NCBI RefSeq assembly: GCF_003726095.1
Contig: NZ_CP026031.1
Span: 1,426,001-1,490,000, forward strand
From: Niallia circulans
GTDB taxonomy: Bacteria > Bacillota > Bacilli > Bacillales > Cytobacillaceae
DNA length: 64,000 bases
Direction of reading: 5' to 3'
The notes below the pieces were generated by a model. It was not told the DNA's origin. It made no database searches and worked only from the letters and a program-made list of their open reading frames with translations. Below are positions 27,088 to 37,093 of the stretch, piece after piece (positions within the stretch are counted from its first letter, which is position 1; each line of letters opens with the position of its first letter). A program made the translations under genes and the position numbers.

Positions 27088-28185
27088 TTATAATTTCACC
27101 CATTTGTCACGGTGAATAACTTCGATTTTAGGATGTTTTATCATTGTTTTTTCTTCTGCTCTTTGTGTAATAATCGCTTTTAGCTCTTCAGAAGAATAGA
27201 GTACTTCCCCTTTACCGATAACTCCTTTTTCACCATAGACTTCGACAACATTTCCTTTTTCAAAGAGCCCTTCAACTTTATAAATACCGGCTGGAAGCAA
27301 GCTCCCACCTTTATTTAGCAACGCCATTTCTGCTCCTTCATCCACATACAGACTTCCTTCTACTGTAGAATGAAGGGATATCCATTGACGATTACTGTTT
27401 ATAGATGATAAAGCATCAGAACCAATATAGGTTCCGTCTCCTTTCCCCTCTATAATATCGATGAGCTTCTTCTCCCCCTCGCCTTTTCCGATAAAAACCT
27501 TTACTCCTAAGGAATTTGCTGTTTCTGCTGCAATCAACTTTGATTTCATGCCACCAGTTCCAACCTTTGACCCAGATCCTTTCGCAGCATCCTTCCATTC
27601 CACCGTTATTTCAGGCAAATAATCAATCCGTTTTGCTGAGGCATCTTCCTTTGGATTTTTGTCATATAAGCCATTAATATCTGTGAGAATTATTAATTGA
27701 TCGGCATGGACAAGTCCACTAACAAGGGCTGATAACATATCGTTGTCTCCAAACGTTAATTCTTCTACAGATACAGTGTCATTCTCATTTATAATTGGTA
27801 AGATATTTCTTTCTAATAATTCTGTTAATGTAGAATAAGCATTTCGGTAGCGATCACGTTTGGAAAAATCATTTCTTGTTAGTAATACTTGAGCGGGAAC
27901 AATCCCAAACTTACTTAATTGTTCATTATAGCTTTGAATTAGCAAGCTTTGACCTACTGCTGCTGCTGCCTGTTTCCCTTTCAATGTAACTGGTCTTGAA
28001 GGATAGCCGAGTTTTCCAAAGCCCGCAGCCACTGCTCCAGATGATACTAAAAGTACTTCATGCCCATATTCTCTTAATTTTGCAATGCTTGCGATATGGT
28101 CACTTAGCTTTGATTGATCGATTGCTCCTTTTGTATTTGTAAGAGAGCTGCTCCCGATTTTTACAACAATTCTTTTCTTCTCCAT
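27088..28185 (-). CDS. proB: Glutamate 5-kinase
   Basis: The 365-residue enzyme phosphorylates glutamate to start proline synthesis. An amino-acid kinase domain ([42 protein letters not shown]) is followed by a PUA domain from about residue 275. Proline feedback normally acts on the kinase domain. CGGAGGAAA lies before ATG. A proline-type T-box leader precedes the gene. Confidence 0.97.
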   Translation of the reverse strand: MEKKRIVVKIGSSSLTNTKGAIDQSKLSDHIASIAKLREYGHEVLLVSSGAVAAGFGKLGYPSRPVTLKGKQAAAAVGQSLLIQSYNEQLSKFGIVPAQVLLTRNDFSKRDRYRNAYSTLTELLERNILPIINENDTVSVEELTFGDNDMLSALVSGLVHADQLIILTDINGLYDKNPKEDASAKRIDYLPEITVEWKDAAKGSGSKVGTGGMKSKLIAAETANSLGVKVFIGKGEGEKKLIDIIEGKGDGTYIGSDALSSINSNRQWISLHSTVEGSLYVDEGAEMALLNKGGSLLPAGIYKVEGLFEKGNVVEVYGEKGVIGKGEVLYSSEELKAIITQRAEEKTMIKHPKIEVIHRDKWVKL

Positions 28186-28224
28186 TTGATTTCCTCCGTA
28201 CTAAGTTACTCCGAATACACCCAA

Positions 28225-28470
28225 TTAAAAAAGCTCATTTTCATCCTATTAAAAGGACGAAAATGAGCTTTCCGTGGTACCACCTTAATTGAACCAATAT
28301 AAATATTGATTCCACTTTGTCTGATAACGCAAGAAATGCGCCTACTGTAGTAGGACTTGAGAGGCAGGTTCTGTGTTCTTTCATTATGAAGTCTTTCAGC
28401 TTATAAACTTCACTCTCTTTTATGAAAGGTTCTCACATACTAATCCTTTCGCTTCGTTCGATTTTCTTTT
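28225..28470 (-). promoter_or_regulatory. T-box leader of proBA, likely tRNA-Pro
   Basis: On the minus strand the T-box sequence AAGGTGGTACCACG (28273-28286) precedes a terminator, GCTCATTTTCGTCC and GGATGAAAATGAGC then TTTTTT (28225-28270). The stem I region ends with GAACCTGCCTCTC, so the specifier is most likely CCT (Pro), which fits proBA. Uncharged tRNA-Pro would stabilise the antiterminator. The exact specifier call is by eye. Confidence 0.85.
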
Positions 28471-28475
28471 TTCTA

Positions 28476-28504
28476 ATTATAAGCAGTTTTCACTATTGTT
28501 TCAA
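28476..28504 (-). promoter_or_regulatory. Promoter of the proBA T-box transcript
   Basis: TTGAAA (28499-28504), 17-bp spacer, TATAAT (28476-28481) on the minus strand, just upstream of the leader. Confidence 0.8.
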
Positions 28505-28564
28505 TCGTTTTTTGAAATTTATAAGAATAGCAAAAAAATTTTTGTTCTATTTGTCAGTAAGTGA

Positions 28565-29341
28565 TTATTCTTTTATCCCGGCCATTTCTTTTTTTAAGGC
28601 CCATTTTCTGATTGCATAAGCGACACCATTATCATTATTCGTCAAGGTAACAACATCTGCTGTCTGTTTCACTATATCTTGTGCATTTCCCATTGCCACG
28701 CCTATTCCTGCTTCTTTAATCATGCTAATATCATTTAAACTGTCTCCAGCAGCTAGTACTTGATCCATTGTAATATCTAAAAGTTCACATACTTTTTTAA
28801 GTCCTTTTGCTTTATTTATACCAAGCGCATTGACTTCAATATTTACTGGGGAAGAATTGCTGATTTCAAAGCATTTTTTCTCGTTTAAACTTGTTAAGAC
28901 TTGTTCACGAACTTTATCATCTTCTATATGATAGCCAAATTTGAGCCATTCTGATTTATTTATGTCTTCTGGCATTTCATCTACCCAGACTTTCTCACAA
29001 CTAGCAGCCCACATTTTAGCTTTATGCTGTTGTGCTAATTCCCACATCCATTGAATATTGCTTGCATCGACAAGATTTCTTTCGATTAAATTACCATTCA
29101 TATCCCATATTTCACTACCATTTACCGTTATTAAATAAGAGTTTAATAACAGACTTTTTGCATGATCTCTACAAGTTGCAATAGTTCGACCAGTACTTAA
29201 TACAACATGCAGTCCTTGGTCATGGGCCTCTTTAATCGCTTTTTTATTTTCTTCTGGAATTTCTCCTTTTTCATCTAATAAAGTACCATCCATATCTAGT
29301 GCGATTAATTTAATCTCTTTGTCTTCTAACCTCTTTGTCAT
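28565..29341 (-). CDS. HAD-IIB Cof-type phosphatase
   Basis: The 258-residue protein has motif I ALDMDGTLLD, motif II LSTGRT, and motif III AAGDSLNDISMIKEAG with the C2b cap. The exact sugar or nucleotide phosphate substrate cannot be read. TAGGAGGA lies 7 bases before ATG. It is a different subgroup from the Cof protein at 9800-10594. Confidence 0.87.
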   Translation of the reverse strand: MTKRLEDKEIKLIALDMDGTLLDEKGEIPEENKKAIKEAHDQGLHVVLSTGRTIATCRDHAKSLLLNSYLITVNGSEIWDMNGNLIERNLVDASNIQWMWELAQQHKAKMWAASCEKVWVDEMPEDINKSEWLKFGYHIEDDKVREQVLTSLNEKKCFEISNSSPVNIEVNALGINKAKGLKKVCELLDITMDQVLAAGDSLNDISMIKEAGIGVAMGNAQDIVKQTADVVTLTNNDNGVAYAIRKWALKKEMAGIKE

Positions 29342-29719
29342 TTTGCTGTTCCTCCTAATGATTATTTTTAGAAGTGATAGCCAAAAAACACGACTGTCAG
29401 AATTTCCGTATTCTTAAGCTGTATATTTATCTTTTTTTACCATAACTAGATTTTTGAAACAGAGCATGTTCATGCTATGCTAAATAAACTGTTTGCAATA
29501 ATCCTCTAAAATTTTTTGCCAATCCACGTAGTAACAAAATTCAAATCATTTCTTCTGACTAACATATTCAACTTCTAAATTTGCCTTTCCTACTCATTAC
29601 CATAGTATAACGAATAGGGATAAAAAAGTAAAAAATTCCGATAAGTCTAACAAAACTTCATAAAATCATTAGGGTTTTAACAAAATTTTTACCTTATCTT
29701 CAACATATGATCGTAACAT
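29342..29719. other. Gene-free stretch
   Basis: About 380 bp of AT-rich sequence. The only feature is a short perfect inverted repeat, AGCATG-TT-CATGCT (29462-29475). No coding frame with a ribosome binding site and no convincing terminator for the EmrE-type gene was seen. Confidence 0.4.
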
Positions 29720-30694
29720 TTATGAAGATGCTTCCATGCTTCTATTTATGTGTAATTTTTTACTTGAATATACACTATGTAAAACCATTCCAAACATAAC
29801 TAAACAGATACCAAAAAAACTTAAATGGCTAGGTAATGGGGCAGAAAGAAATAGAACTTCTCCTATTAAGGCAAATAAAACTTCTAATGATTGTGTTGCC
29901 TCTACCGCTCCTAATTTAATCAAATTGTCTTTTACTAAATCTGTTGCGGCAAAAAATAAGATGGTAGCAATTATACCGGAAAATATGGCCACAATAGCAG
30001 ATTGAAACACTTGTTGCTTTCCAGGTAATCCTAATGTGAATGCACCAACACCTGATAATAGAACCCAAAAAGGAATACTTGCTACAGTCATACCTAGTAC
30101 CCTTTGAAATACATCTAATCTCCCATCACATACCTCCATCATTTTCCGGTTACCTAGTGGGTAGGCAAAGGATGCAATAAGAATTGGAATAAGGCAAAAT
30201 AATGCATTCTTTAAGGAAATAGATACGGCAAATTCAAGCTGCATAATGATAATACCCAATACAATTAACATGGAAAAGGTTAAGCTTTTAAAAGGAATTT
30301 TCCTTCTGATTTTTTGAATACGGCCATTTCCGTCCATTTTTTGCTCATAAAAAAAGGGAGCAAGCAATGTTCCAGATATAATAGTAAGCTGCCATGTTCC
30401 TGCAACCAGCCAACCAGGTCCATATGCTCCAGCAAAACAAATACCACCGTAAAACAATCCAAATCCTACTGAACTCCAAAAGATCCAAGTAACTGGATTG
30501 TCTCTTAATTCTTTCCATACTGCTGTTAAATTCCTTCTCCACCCAACTATTAGGAGCAATAACGGGACCATAAAAAAATAACGCAGGGAAGCACTCCAAA
30601 TCCAGCTTCCTCCTCCTATTTCCATGGACTGATTTAATACAAAAGTAAACGCAAAAAACAAAGCTGAAAATATCCCTAAAATGATTGGTCTCAA
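29720..30694 (-). CDS. Multidrug resistance efflux transporter family (EmrE-type, ten helices)
   Basis: The 324-residue protein has about ten membrane segments and the pattern of PF13536-type DMT exporters: FALFFAFTFVLNQSM-like start, WIWSASLRYFFMVPLLL, and GICFAGAYGPGWLVAGTWQ. Substrate unknown. The ribosome binding site GGGGGG places the start at TTG 30694; the upstream GTG (30724) has none. Confidence 0.75.
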   Translation of the reverse strand: MRPIILGIFSALFFAFTFVLNQSMEIGGGSWIWSASLRYFFMVPLLLLIVGWRRNLTAVWKELRDNPVTWIFWSSVGFGLFYGGICFAGAYGPGWLVAGTWQLTIISGTLLAPFFYEQKMDGNGRIQKIRRKIPFKSLTFSMLIVLGIIIMQLEFAVSISLKNALFCLIPILIASFAYPLGNRKMMEVCDGRLDVFQRVLGMTVASIPFWVLLSGVGAFTLGLPGKQQVFQSAIVAIFSGIIATILFFAATDLVKDNLIKLGAVEATQSLEVLFALIGEVLFLSAPLPSHLSFFGICLVMFGMVLHSVYSSKKLHINRSMEASS

Positions 30695-30853
30695 TTGTTC
30701 CCCCCCTATTTTTTTGTTAATCACGAAAACTTATATCCAATATATCGCATATTGGATATTAATAACAATATTTTTTTTATTTCCTTCTAACCTATGTTTT
30801 TTTGTTTAATTTAATTGTGGATTCTTCATTGTTGTGACCAACCCATAAAAAAA

Positions 30854-30879
30854 GGTCTGCACCTTTAAAAGTACAGACC
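30854..30879 (-). terminator. Terminator after the ABC exporter
   Basis: GGTCTGTAC pairs with GTGCAGACC on the minus strand and is followed by seven T. Confidence 0.8.
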
Positions 30880-30885
30880 ATATGT

Positions 30886-32598
30886 TTATCGTTGATATTG
30901 AACACGATGAAGGTTAGCAAAAATACCATTACGCTCTAATAATTCATCATGCTTTCCTTCTTCTTCTATCCCATTTTCAGTAACTACTACAATGCGATCA
31001 GCATTACGAATAGTTGCAAGTCGATGAGCAATAATTAAAGTAGTTCGATTTTTAGCTAGTTCATTTAAAGAATTTTGAATAATTAATTCTGTTTCTGTAT
31101 CTAGGGCAGAAGTGGCTTCATCCAATATTAAAATTGGCGGGTTTTTTAGGAACATCCGAGCGATGGCAATCCTTTGTTTTTGACCACCAGAAAGCTTTAA
31201 TCCTCTTTCCCCAATTTGTGTTTCATATCCTTCTGGTAATTTAAGCACTAACTCTTCCAAATGTGCTCTTCTTACTGCCTCGTGAATTTCTTCATCTGTA
31301 GCATGTAAATTTCCATATGCAATATTTTCTTTCAGTGTACCTGTAAATAAAAAGACATCTTGCTGTACGATTCCAATTTGTGATCTTAATGAACTCATTG
31401 TCATATCACGAATATCGATACCATCAACTTTAATACTACCACTATTTACATCATAAAAACGTGGTATTAATGAACAAATCGTAGTCTTTCCAGCTCCGGA
31501 TGGACCTACAAAAGCAATTGTTTCCCCAGCCGAAATGGAAAGATTAATATTTTTCAAGACAGGATTTTTATCATAGCCAAAGCTTACATCGTTTAAATGG
31601 ATATTTCCTTTTAAGGATTCTACTTCAATTGCATCATCGCGATCTTGGATTTTCGGTTCCGTATCTAACAACTCCAAGAACCGTTTAAATCCTGCCATTC
31701 CTTTCGGATAAAGTTCCAAAATTGCACTAATTTTATCAATCGGTTTTTGTAATATATTTACAAAAAGGATAAAAGATACTAGTTCGCCAATTTTCATCTG
31801 ATTATTAAAAGTTAACCAGGCACCAAATACTAGAACGACTAATGTGAAAAATCGCATTAACATATAAACAGAAGAAGAAGTAATCGACATTACTTTATAT
31901 GCTCCGATTTTTGCTTTGCGGAATCTTCGGTTATTCACTGTAAATCTAGAAATTTCAAACTCTTCATTTGTAAATGATTGAACAACACGAACCCCAGATA
32001 CACTATCTTCCACTCTTGCATTAACATCTGCAATATCTCCATACATTTGTCCCCAAGCTTTGTTCATGCTTCGGTTACAGTATGTAATTAACCAAACTAG
32101 AATTGGAACAATAAAGATAACGATAAGTGCTAGTTTAATATTAATCGTAAGCATAATCCAAAATGCACCGACAAATGTCATAATAGCAATAAATAAATCC
32201 TCTGGTCCATGATGGGCCAGTTCCCCGATATCAAATAAATCATTGGTAATCCGACTCATAATATGTCCCGTTTTGGTATTATCAAAAAACGAAAAGGATT
32301 GTCTTTGTACATGAGTAAATAATTGACCTCTCATATCTGTTTCAATATTAATCCCTAATTTATGTCCCCAAAAGTTAACAATGTATTGAAGAAAAGTACT
32401 GATACCATATAATAGCAACAGACCTACTCCTACAGATAAAATACTACTCCAATTACCTTCGGGAAGTAGTTCATCAATATACCAAGAGACTGCAAGTGGA
32501 AATGCCAGCTCTAATAAAGCAACCACTATTGCACTGGAAAAGTCGAGTGTAAATAATTTTTTATGTGGCTTATAATATGAAAAAAAGCGTTTTATCAT
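30886..32598 (-). CDS. ABC exporter, fused permease and ATPase
   Basis: The 570-residue half-transporter has six membrane segments (about 1-310) and a nucleotide-binding domain (about 335-570) with Walker A GPSGAGKTT, signature LSGGQKQR and Walker B ILILDEATSALD. It should homodimerise, or pair with an unseen partner, to export a lipid, drug, peptide or siderophore. The promoter has a strong Fur box at the transcription start, so iron limitation is the likely inducer and a siderophore or iron-related substrate is suggested. No siderophore biosynthesis genes are in the window. Confidence 0.9.
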   Translation of the reverse strand: MIKRFFSYYKPHKKLFTLDFSSAIVVALLELAFPLAVSWYIDELLPEGNWSSILSVGVGLLLLYGISTFLQYIVNFWGHKLGINIETDMRGQLFTHVQRQSFSFFDNTKTGHIMSRITNDLFDIGELAHHGPEDLFIAIMTFVGAFWIMLTINIKLALIVIFIVPILVWLITYCNRSMNKAWGQMYGDIADVNARVEDSVSGVRVVQSFTNEEFEISRFTVNNRRFRKAKIGAYKVMSITSSSVYMLMRFFTLVVLVFGAWLTFNNQMKIGELVSFILFVNILQKPIDKISAILELYPKGMAGFKRFLELLDTEPKIQDRDDAIEVESLKGNIHLNDVSFGYDKNPVLKNINLSISAGETIAFVGPSGAGKTTICSLIPRFYDVNSGSIKVDGIDIRDMTMSSLRSQIGIVQQDVFLFTGTLKENIAYGNLHATDEEIHEAVRRAHLEELVLKLPEGYETQIGERGLKLSGGQKQRIAIARMFLKNPPILILDEATSALDTETELIIQNSLNELAKNRTTLIIAHRLATIRNADRIVVVTENGIEEEGKHDELLERNGIFANLHRVQYQR

Positions 32599-32741
32599 GA
32601 TTTTTCTCCTTCACTCCTATCGTTTTATTTACCATTTTACCAATCAAACTAGTTTTCTCTTTATTTATTATTGCGAAATCCTAACCTTCTCTTGCTTCGA
32701 TTCTTCTAAAGCGCACAATGTAATCTTTTACCAAATACCAT

Positions 32742-32790
32742 CATAATGAGAATCATTATTGATTATATTAGCAATTCACTTTTTCTACAA
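32742..32790 (-). promoter_or_regulatory. Fur-controlled promoter of the ABC exporter
   Basis: On the minus strand TTGTAG (32785-32790), a 17-bp spacer and TATAAT (32762-32767) form the promoter. CATAATGAGAATCATTATT (32742-32760), directly downstream, matches 16 of 19 positions of the Fur consensus GATAATGATAATCATTATC. The leader to the ATG is about 150 bases. Confidence 0.75.
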
Positions 32791-33059
32791 GAAAAATATT
32801 TATCATCCCGAAATAATTACAGAAGAAAACATTTATGAAAATAGGAGTAAGGACTGATTGCTTGTTTATAATTAAAAAAAGAAATAATAATTTAGTTAAT
32901 ATTCTTTATTTTTAGATTATTCTATTAATTAATCTTTTTTCTTTACTAGTTTTTAGTATAATAGATAGAAAGAATGTATTGTCTCTTATTTTAGGTAATC
33001 TCGATATTGCTTTCTTCATGTATCATGTATTCTATGTCTTATAAAGGAGCGTGTTTTTT

Positions 33060-33977
33060 TTGGATTATCATCTCTTAACCTTTGTAACAGTTGCTGAAAA
33101 ACTGAATTTTACGAGAGCCGCAGAAAGCTTACATATTACGCAATCAGCAGTAACTCTTTCTATTAAAGCCTTGGAAAAAAAGTATAATATTACCTTTTTA
33201 GACAGAACGAATAAGTATGTAAAGCTAACAAAAGCAGGCGAACTATTTTATTTTCATGCTAAGAAAATTTTATCGGAATACAAGGAAGTAAATAATTTAA
33301 TTGAACACCTTTCCGAAAAAGAAAGCCGTCCTCTCACCATCGGTTCAAGCTTTACATTTGGAGAGTATTTACTGCCAAAAATAATGGCTAACAATGTTAG
33401 AATCAATAATAACCAAGAGAAACCAATGATAAGTATTAGAAATTCGAACCGTATTGTTGATCAACTTTTACGTGGAGAAATTGATTTAGGTATCATTGAT
33501 AGTCCTTTAAAAGCACACCCTCACCTATCCATTACACCTTTTAAAGAAGATGAATTAGTAATCATCGTCAGTAAAAATCATCGATTTGCCCATCAAACAT
33601 TCGTGGAATTAAGCGATTTATATGAGGAAACTTGGATCCTAAGGGAAGAGGGGTCCGGTACGAGGCAGATTATTAATCAGTTTTTTCAAAACCAGGCATT
33701 CTCCCCGCCAATGATTCGGTCATTTGGGAGCATACAGATTATTAAAGAATCAATCGAAGCTGATTTAGGCATTTCTATTCTCTCTAAATACGCTATCCAA
33801 AAAGAATTTTCCATGGGAAGTCTAAAAATATTACGGATCAAAAATAGGCCAATTACCAGATATTTTTCCTATATCACTCCAGAATTTTCTTTTAAACAAC
33901 ATGCAGTATCTCCGCTAATCAAGGAGCTGACGAAAGAAAATAAACGATTATATCGAAACATAAATTTAGGAGAGTAA
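33060..33977 (+). CDS. LysR family regulator
   Basis: The 305-residue protein has the LysR helix-turn-helix (LTFVTVAEKLNFTRAAESLHITQSAVT in full), then an effector domain beginning about residue 90 (PLTIGSSFTFGEYLLP). AAAGGAG (33043-33049) is too close to the GTG at 33051, so TTG 33060, ten bases away, is taken as start. It faces away from the ABC exporter. The CysB/CysL-like opening of the effector domain is common and does not reveal the ligand. Confidence 0.9.
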   Translation: MDYHLLTFVTVAEKLNFTRAAESLHITQSAVTLSIKALEKKYNITFLDRTNKYVKLTKAGELFYFHAKKILSEYKEVNNLIEHLSEKESRPLTIGSSFTFGEYLLPKIMANNVRINNNQEKPMISIRNSNRIVDQLLRGEIDLGIIDSPLKAHPHLSITPFKEDELVIIVSKNHRFAHQTFVELSDLYEETWILREEGSGTRQIINQFFQNQAFSPPMIRSFGSIQIIKESIEADLGISILSKYAIQKEFSMGSLKILRIKNRPITRYFSYITPEFSFKQHAVSPLIKELTKENKRLYRNINLGE

Positions 33978-34215
33978 TATGTAGGAGAGTTTCCAGTACT
34001 GCTAGGAGACAAGAAGGACAGAATGCTATTGAGCTAATGATCCGTGATTTGGAAATAATTTGCGCATTTTTTTAGCCAATATACGACGTTAGAAGCATTC
34101 GAACAAAACTAAATAACAAAGAAAAACATTCTCATGTTAGCTTGCTAACTGATGAATATTAGTATAAACCATTTCTTTCTATTCAGATTGGGACATAAGT
34201 ATTTCAATCAAATAT

Positions 34216-34268
34216 AACCCCAAACAATTATACACATACACTAAAATTCGTATGTTTGGGGTTTTTGA
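34216..34268 (+). terminator. Terminator after the LysR gene
   Basis: AACCCCAAACA pairs with TGTTTGGGGTT, followed by TTT. It lies about 240 bp after the stop. Confidence 0.7.
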
Positions 34269-34282
34269 TTAATTTTAAGTAA

Positions 34283-34385
34283 GAAGGTTTGTGGTAACAC
34301 TCGCAGGCTGAATGCAGTAACCCCCACGGCAAGCGAAGTGTATTCAGCCTGCGGGTAAATAACAAGTGACTTTACTGAAACCTTC
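34283..34385. repeat. Nested palindromic element, REP-like
   Basis: An outer arm GAAGGTTT (34283-34290) / AAACCTTC (34378-34385) encloses a perfect 12-bp inner arm CGCAGGCTGAAT (34302-34313) / ATTCAGCCTGCG (34342-34353). GC content is much higher than the flanks. It resembles the palindromic intergenic elements repeated in Bacillus chromosomes. It lies between converging LysR and trpA transcripts and may act as a terminator or mRNA-end stabiliser for trp. Confidence 0.6.
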
Positions 34386-34470
34386 CTTTTTAATTTATAA
34401 TAAAATACAGAAATTTGCGATTTTTCAATCCTGTTCACTATTATCACTAAATGGAACTCATGCTCCAAAC

Positions 34471-35262
34471 TTAAATAGCGGGTAATGTATTCCCTTTTTT
34501 GCTAGCTGCTATTAATGCTTTTATTTCCTCCAGTTTATTTTCAGAAAATAGTTGTACAATTTTACTTCCTACAATGACACCATCACAATACTCAGTCATG
34601 CTGACAACATGTTCAGGAGAAGATATTCCGAATCCAGCAAGAACAGGGATAGGACTAACTTCCTTGACCTTTAATAAATGGGTACCTAAATGAGCTTGGA
34701 AGCTTGTTCGAGACCCTGTTATACCGGTAACAGTTACAGCATATAAAAAGCCATTCCCTTTTTTGGCAATATTTTCGATGCGATCTAATGGGCTTGTTAA
34801 GGTTACTAATCGAATAATTTCAACACAATGTTTTGCTGCTACTTCCTCTAGTAATGCTTCTTCTTCAACAGGCAAGTCAGGTACGATTAATCCATTAATC
34901 GCAGCTTTTTCACAATCCTGAAAAAAATTCTCCACGCCATAGGCTAAAATAGGGTTTAAATAAGTCATGATAACAAGCGGGATATTCGTTAGCTCTCTAA
35001 ACGACTGTATAGTTTCTAATACCCCTTTAAGAGTAGTGCCCGCTTGAAGAGAACGAATCCCTGCTGCTTGAATAATCGGTCCATCCGCAACTGGATCAGA
35101 AAAAGGAATGCCAAGCTCAATTGCTGTTGCGCCTGCTTCTTCAAGAAAAAGTACTTTCTCCTTTAATGTTTCCAGTCCTCCATCTCCAGCCATAATATAT
35201 GGAACAAAAGCTTTATCCCCTTTATCAAGTGTCGCTTTAAAGGCTGCTTCAATTGTAATCAT
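34471..35262 (-). CDS. trpA: Tryptophan synthase alpha chain
   Basis: The 263-residue TIM barrel splits indole-3-glycerol phosphate to indole. Seen are ELGIPFSDPVADGPIIQ (catalytic Glu and Asp region), MTYLNPILAYG, VPDLPVEE and the GFGISSPEH phosphate site. It is the last trp gene, 4 bp behind trpB. Confidence 0.97.
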   Translation of the reverse strand: MITIEAAFKATLDKGDKAFVPYIMAGDGGLETLKEKVLFLEEAGATAIELGIPFSDPVADGPIIQAAGIRSLQAGTTLKGVLETIQSFRELTNIPLVIMTYLNPILAYGVENFFQDCEKAAINGLIVPDLPVEEEALLEEVAAKHCVEIIRLVTLTSPLDRIENIAKKGNGFLYAVTVTGITGSRTSFQAHLGTHLLKVKEVSPIPVLAGFGISSPEHVVSMTEYCDGVIVGSKIVQLFSENKLEEIKALIAASKKGNTLPAI

Positions 35263-35266
35263 CCGC

Positions 35267-36463
35267 TTACTCCCCCATTCTTTCCATAACTGTATTTACA
35301 TCCTTATCTCCTCTACCAGATAAACAAACAATAATGCCTTCCTCTTTATCCATCTTCGCTGCAAGTTTTACTGCATAACTAATGGCATGCGCACTTTCTA
35401 AAGCAGGGATAATTCCTTCGATCTTACATAGTAATTGTAGTGCTTCAAAGGCTTCGTCATCTGTAACAGATTCATAGTTAGCACGTCCGATATCATGTAG
35501 AAAGCTATGTTCAGGACCGATACCAGGATAATCTAAACCAGCTGAAATAGAGTGTGCCTCTTGGATTTGACCGTCTTCATTTTGTAATAAGTACATATAT
35601 GAACCATGTAAAACACCTGGTTTTCCTTTCGACAATGATGCAGCATGTTTATCTGTATCAAGGCCATGTCCTGAAGCCTCTACTCCATGTAAAGCGACAC
35701 TTTCCTCTTCAATAAATGGATAAAATATTCCCATTGCGTTACTGCCGCCGCCAATACATGCCACAATCGCCTCAGGTAGCCTGCCAATTTTTTCGATGTA
35801 TTGTTTTTTCGCTTCTTTACCAATAACACTTTGAAAGTCACGTACCATCATCGGAAATGGGTGTGGTCCCATAACTGACCCAAGAATATAATGAGTATCT
35901 ATCACATTTGTTACCCAATAACGTAAGGCTTCATTACACGCATCTTTTAAGGTAGCACTTCCGGATGTAACACTAACAACCTTTGCGCCTAATAACTCCA
36001 TTCGAAAGACATTTAATTTCTGTCTTCGAATGTCCTCTTCTCCCATGAAAATCGTACATTCTAAATTTAATAAGGCACATGCTGTCGCCGTTGCTACTCC
36101 ATGTTGGCCTGCTCCTGTTTCTGCAACAACTTTCTTTTTGCCCATTCTTTTTGCAAGAAGTGCTTGCCCAAGAGAGTTGTTAATTTTATGAGCACCAGTA
36201 TGATTTAGATCCTCTCTTTTCAAATAGATTTTTGCACCGCCAGCATATTTTGTAAGATTTTCTGCATAATATAGCGGTGTTTCTCTGCCTACATAATCCT
36301 TTAAGAGATTATTTAATTCTTCATGAAAAGCAGGGTCTTCTTGTGCCTTTTTATATTCCGCTTCAAGCTCTGTCACTGCCAGCATCAGAGTTTCCGGAAC
36401 ATATCTACCTCCATACCTTCCAAAATGGCCTCTATTATCTGGATAAACATAAGTTTCTGTCAT
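35267..36463 (-). CDS. trpB: Tryptophan synthase beta chain
   Basis: The 398-residue PLP enzyme joins indole and serine. The PLP lysine is in [18 protein letters not shown]; the phosphate-binding loop is [10 protein letters not shown], and [19 protein letters not shown] is the catalytic Glu and substrate loop. GAGGGAGC precedes ATG. It lies 18 bp after trpF. Confidence 0.98.
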   Translation of the reverse strand: MTETYVYPDNRGHFGRYGGRYVPETLMLAVTELEAEYKKAQEDPAFHEELNNLLKDYVGRETPLYYAENLTKYAGGAKIYLKREDLNHTGAHKINNSLGQALLAKRMGKKKVVAETGAGQHGVATATACALLNLECTIFMGEEDIRRQKLNVFRMELLGAKVVSVTSGSATLKDACNEALRYWVTNVIDTHYILGSVMGPHPFPMMVRDFQSVIGKEAKKQYIEKIGRLPEAIVACIGGGSNAMGIFYPFIEEESVALHGVEASGHGLDTDKHAASLSKGKPGVLHGSYMYLLQNEDGQIQEAHSISAGLDYPGIGPEHSFLHDIGRANYESVTDDEAFEALQLLCKIEGIIPALESAHAISYAVKLAAKMDKEEGIIVCLSGRGDKDVNTVMERMGE

Positions 36464-36481
36464 AATAAGCTCCCTCTTTTC

Positions 36482-37093
36482 TTAAATTTGAACAGTTTTT
36501 GCTAATTCTAAAAAAACTCTTATTTTTTCTAAATCTTTCTTGCCATCTGTCTCCACGCCGCTGCTTACATCGACCATAAATGGATGGGTGGTTTCTAATG
36601 CTTCCGTAAGATTATTTTCGTTTAGACCGCCGGCAAGAATAACTTTCTTATTGCCAAAGTCATAATCCTTTATCAAATTCCAATCAAACGCTATTCCATT
36701 TCCGCCATGATACTTTCCTCTCGGGCTATCAAGTAGTGCATAGTCACAAGGATATGCTGCCACTTGTTTTAAATCCTCTGGCGTGGAAATACTAAATGCT
36801 TTAATGATTGGCAAGGAAAAACTTGCTGCGAATTCTGCCGTTTCATCACCATGAAGCTGAATTACATTGATGCCTGTAACATTCACAATTTTCATTATAT
36901 TTTCTTTGGACTCATTGACAAAAACGCCTACCTTCATTAAATCTTTAGGAAGAGTAGCGATAATATCCTTAGCCTCTTCTTCGCTTATTTTTCTTTTACT
37001 ATTTGCAAATACAAAACCGATTGCACTTGCACCATAGCTAACAGCACATGCTGCTGCTTCTATTGTTGTAATTCCGCAAATTTTTACATTCAT
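36482..37093 (-). CDS. trpF: Phosphoribosylanthranilate isomerase
   Basis: The 203-residue TIM barrel has the catalytic Cys in MNVKICGIT and Asp in DVSSGVE, and the phosphate site AGGLNENN. It overlaps trpC by 4 bases (ATGA), implying translational coupling. Confidence 0.96.
   Translation of the reverse strand: MNVKICGITTIEAAACAVSYGASAIGFVFANSKRKISEEEAKDIIATLPKDLMKVGVFVNESKENIMKIVNVTGINVIQLHGDETAEFAASFSLPIIKAFSISTPEDLKQVAAYPCDYALLDSPRGKYHGGNGIAFDWNLIKDYDFGNKKVILAGGLNENNLTEALETTHPFMVDVSSGVETDGKKDLEKIRVFLELAKTVQI

Noticed and set aside
34241..34468. 75-codon minus-strand frame after trpA
   Set aside because: It runs through the palindromic element and a terminator and lacks a ribosome binding site.
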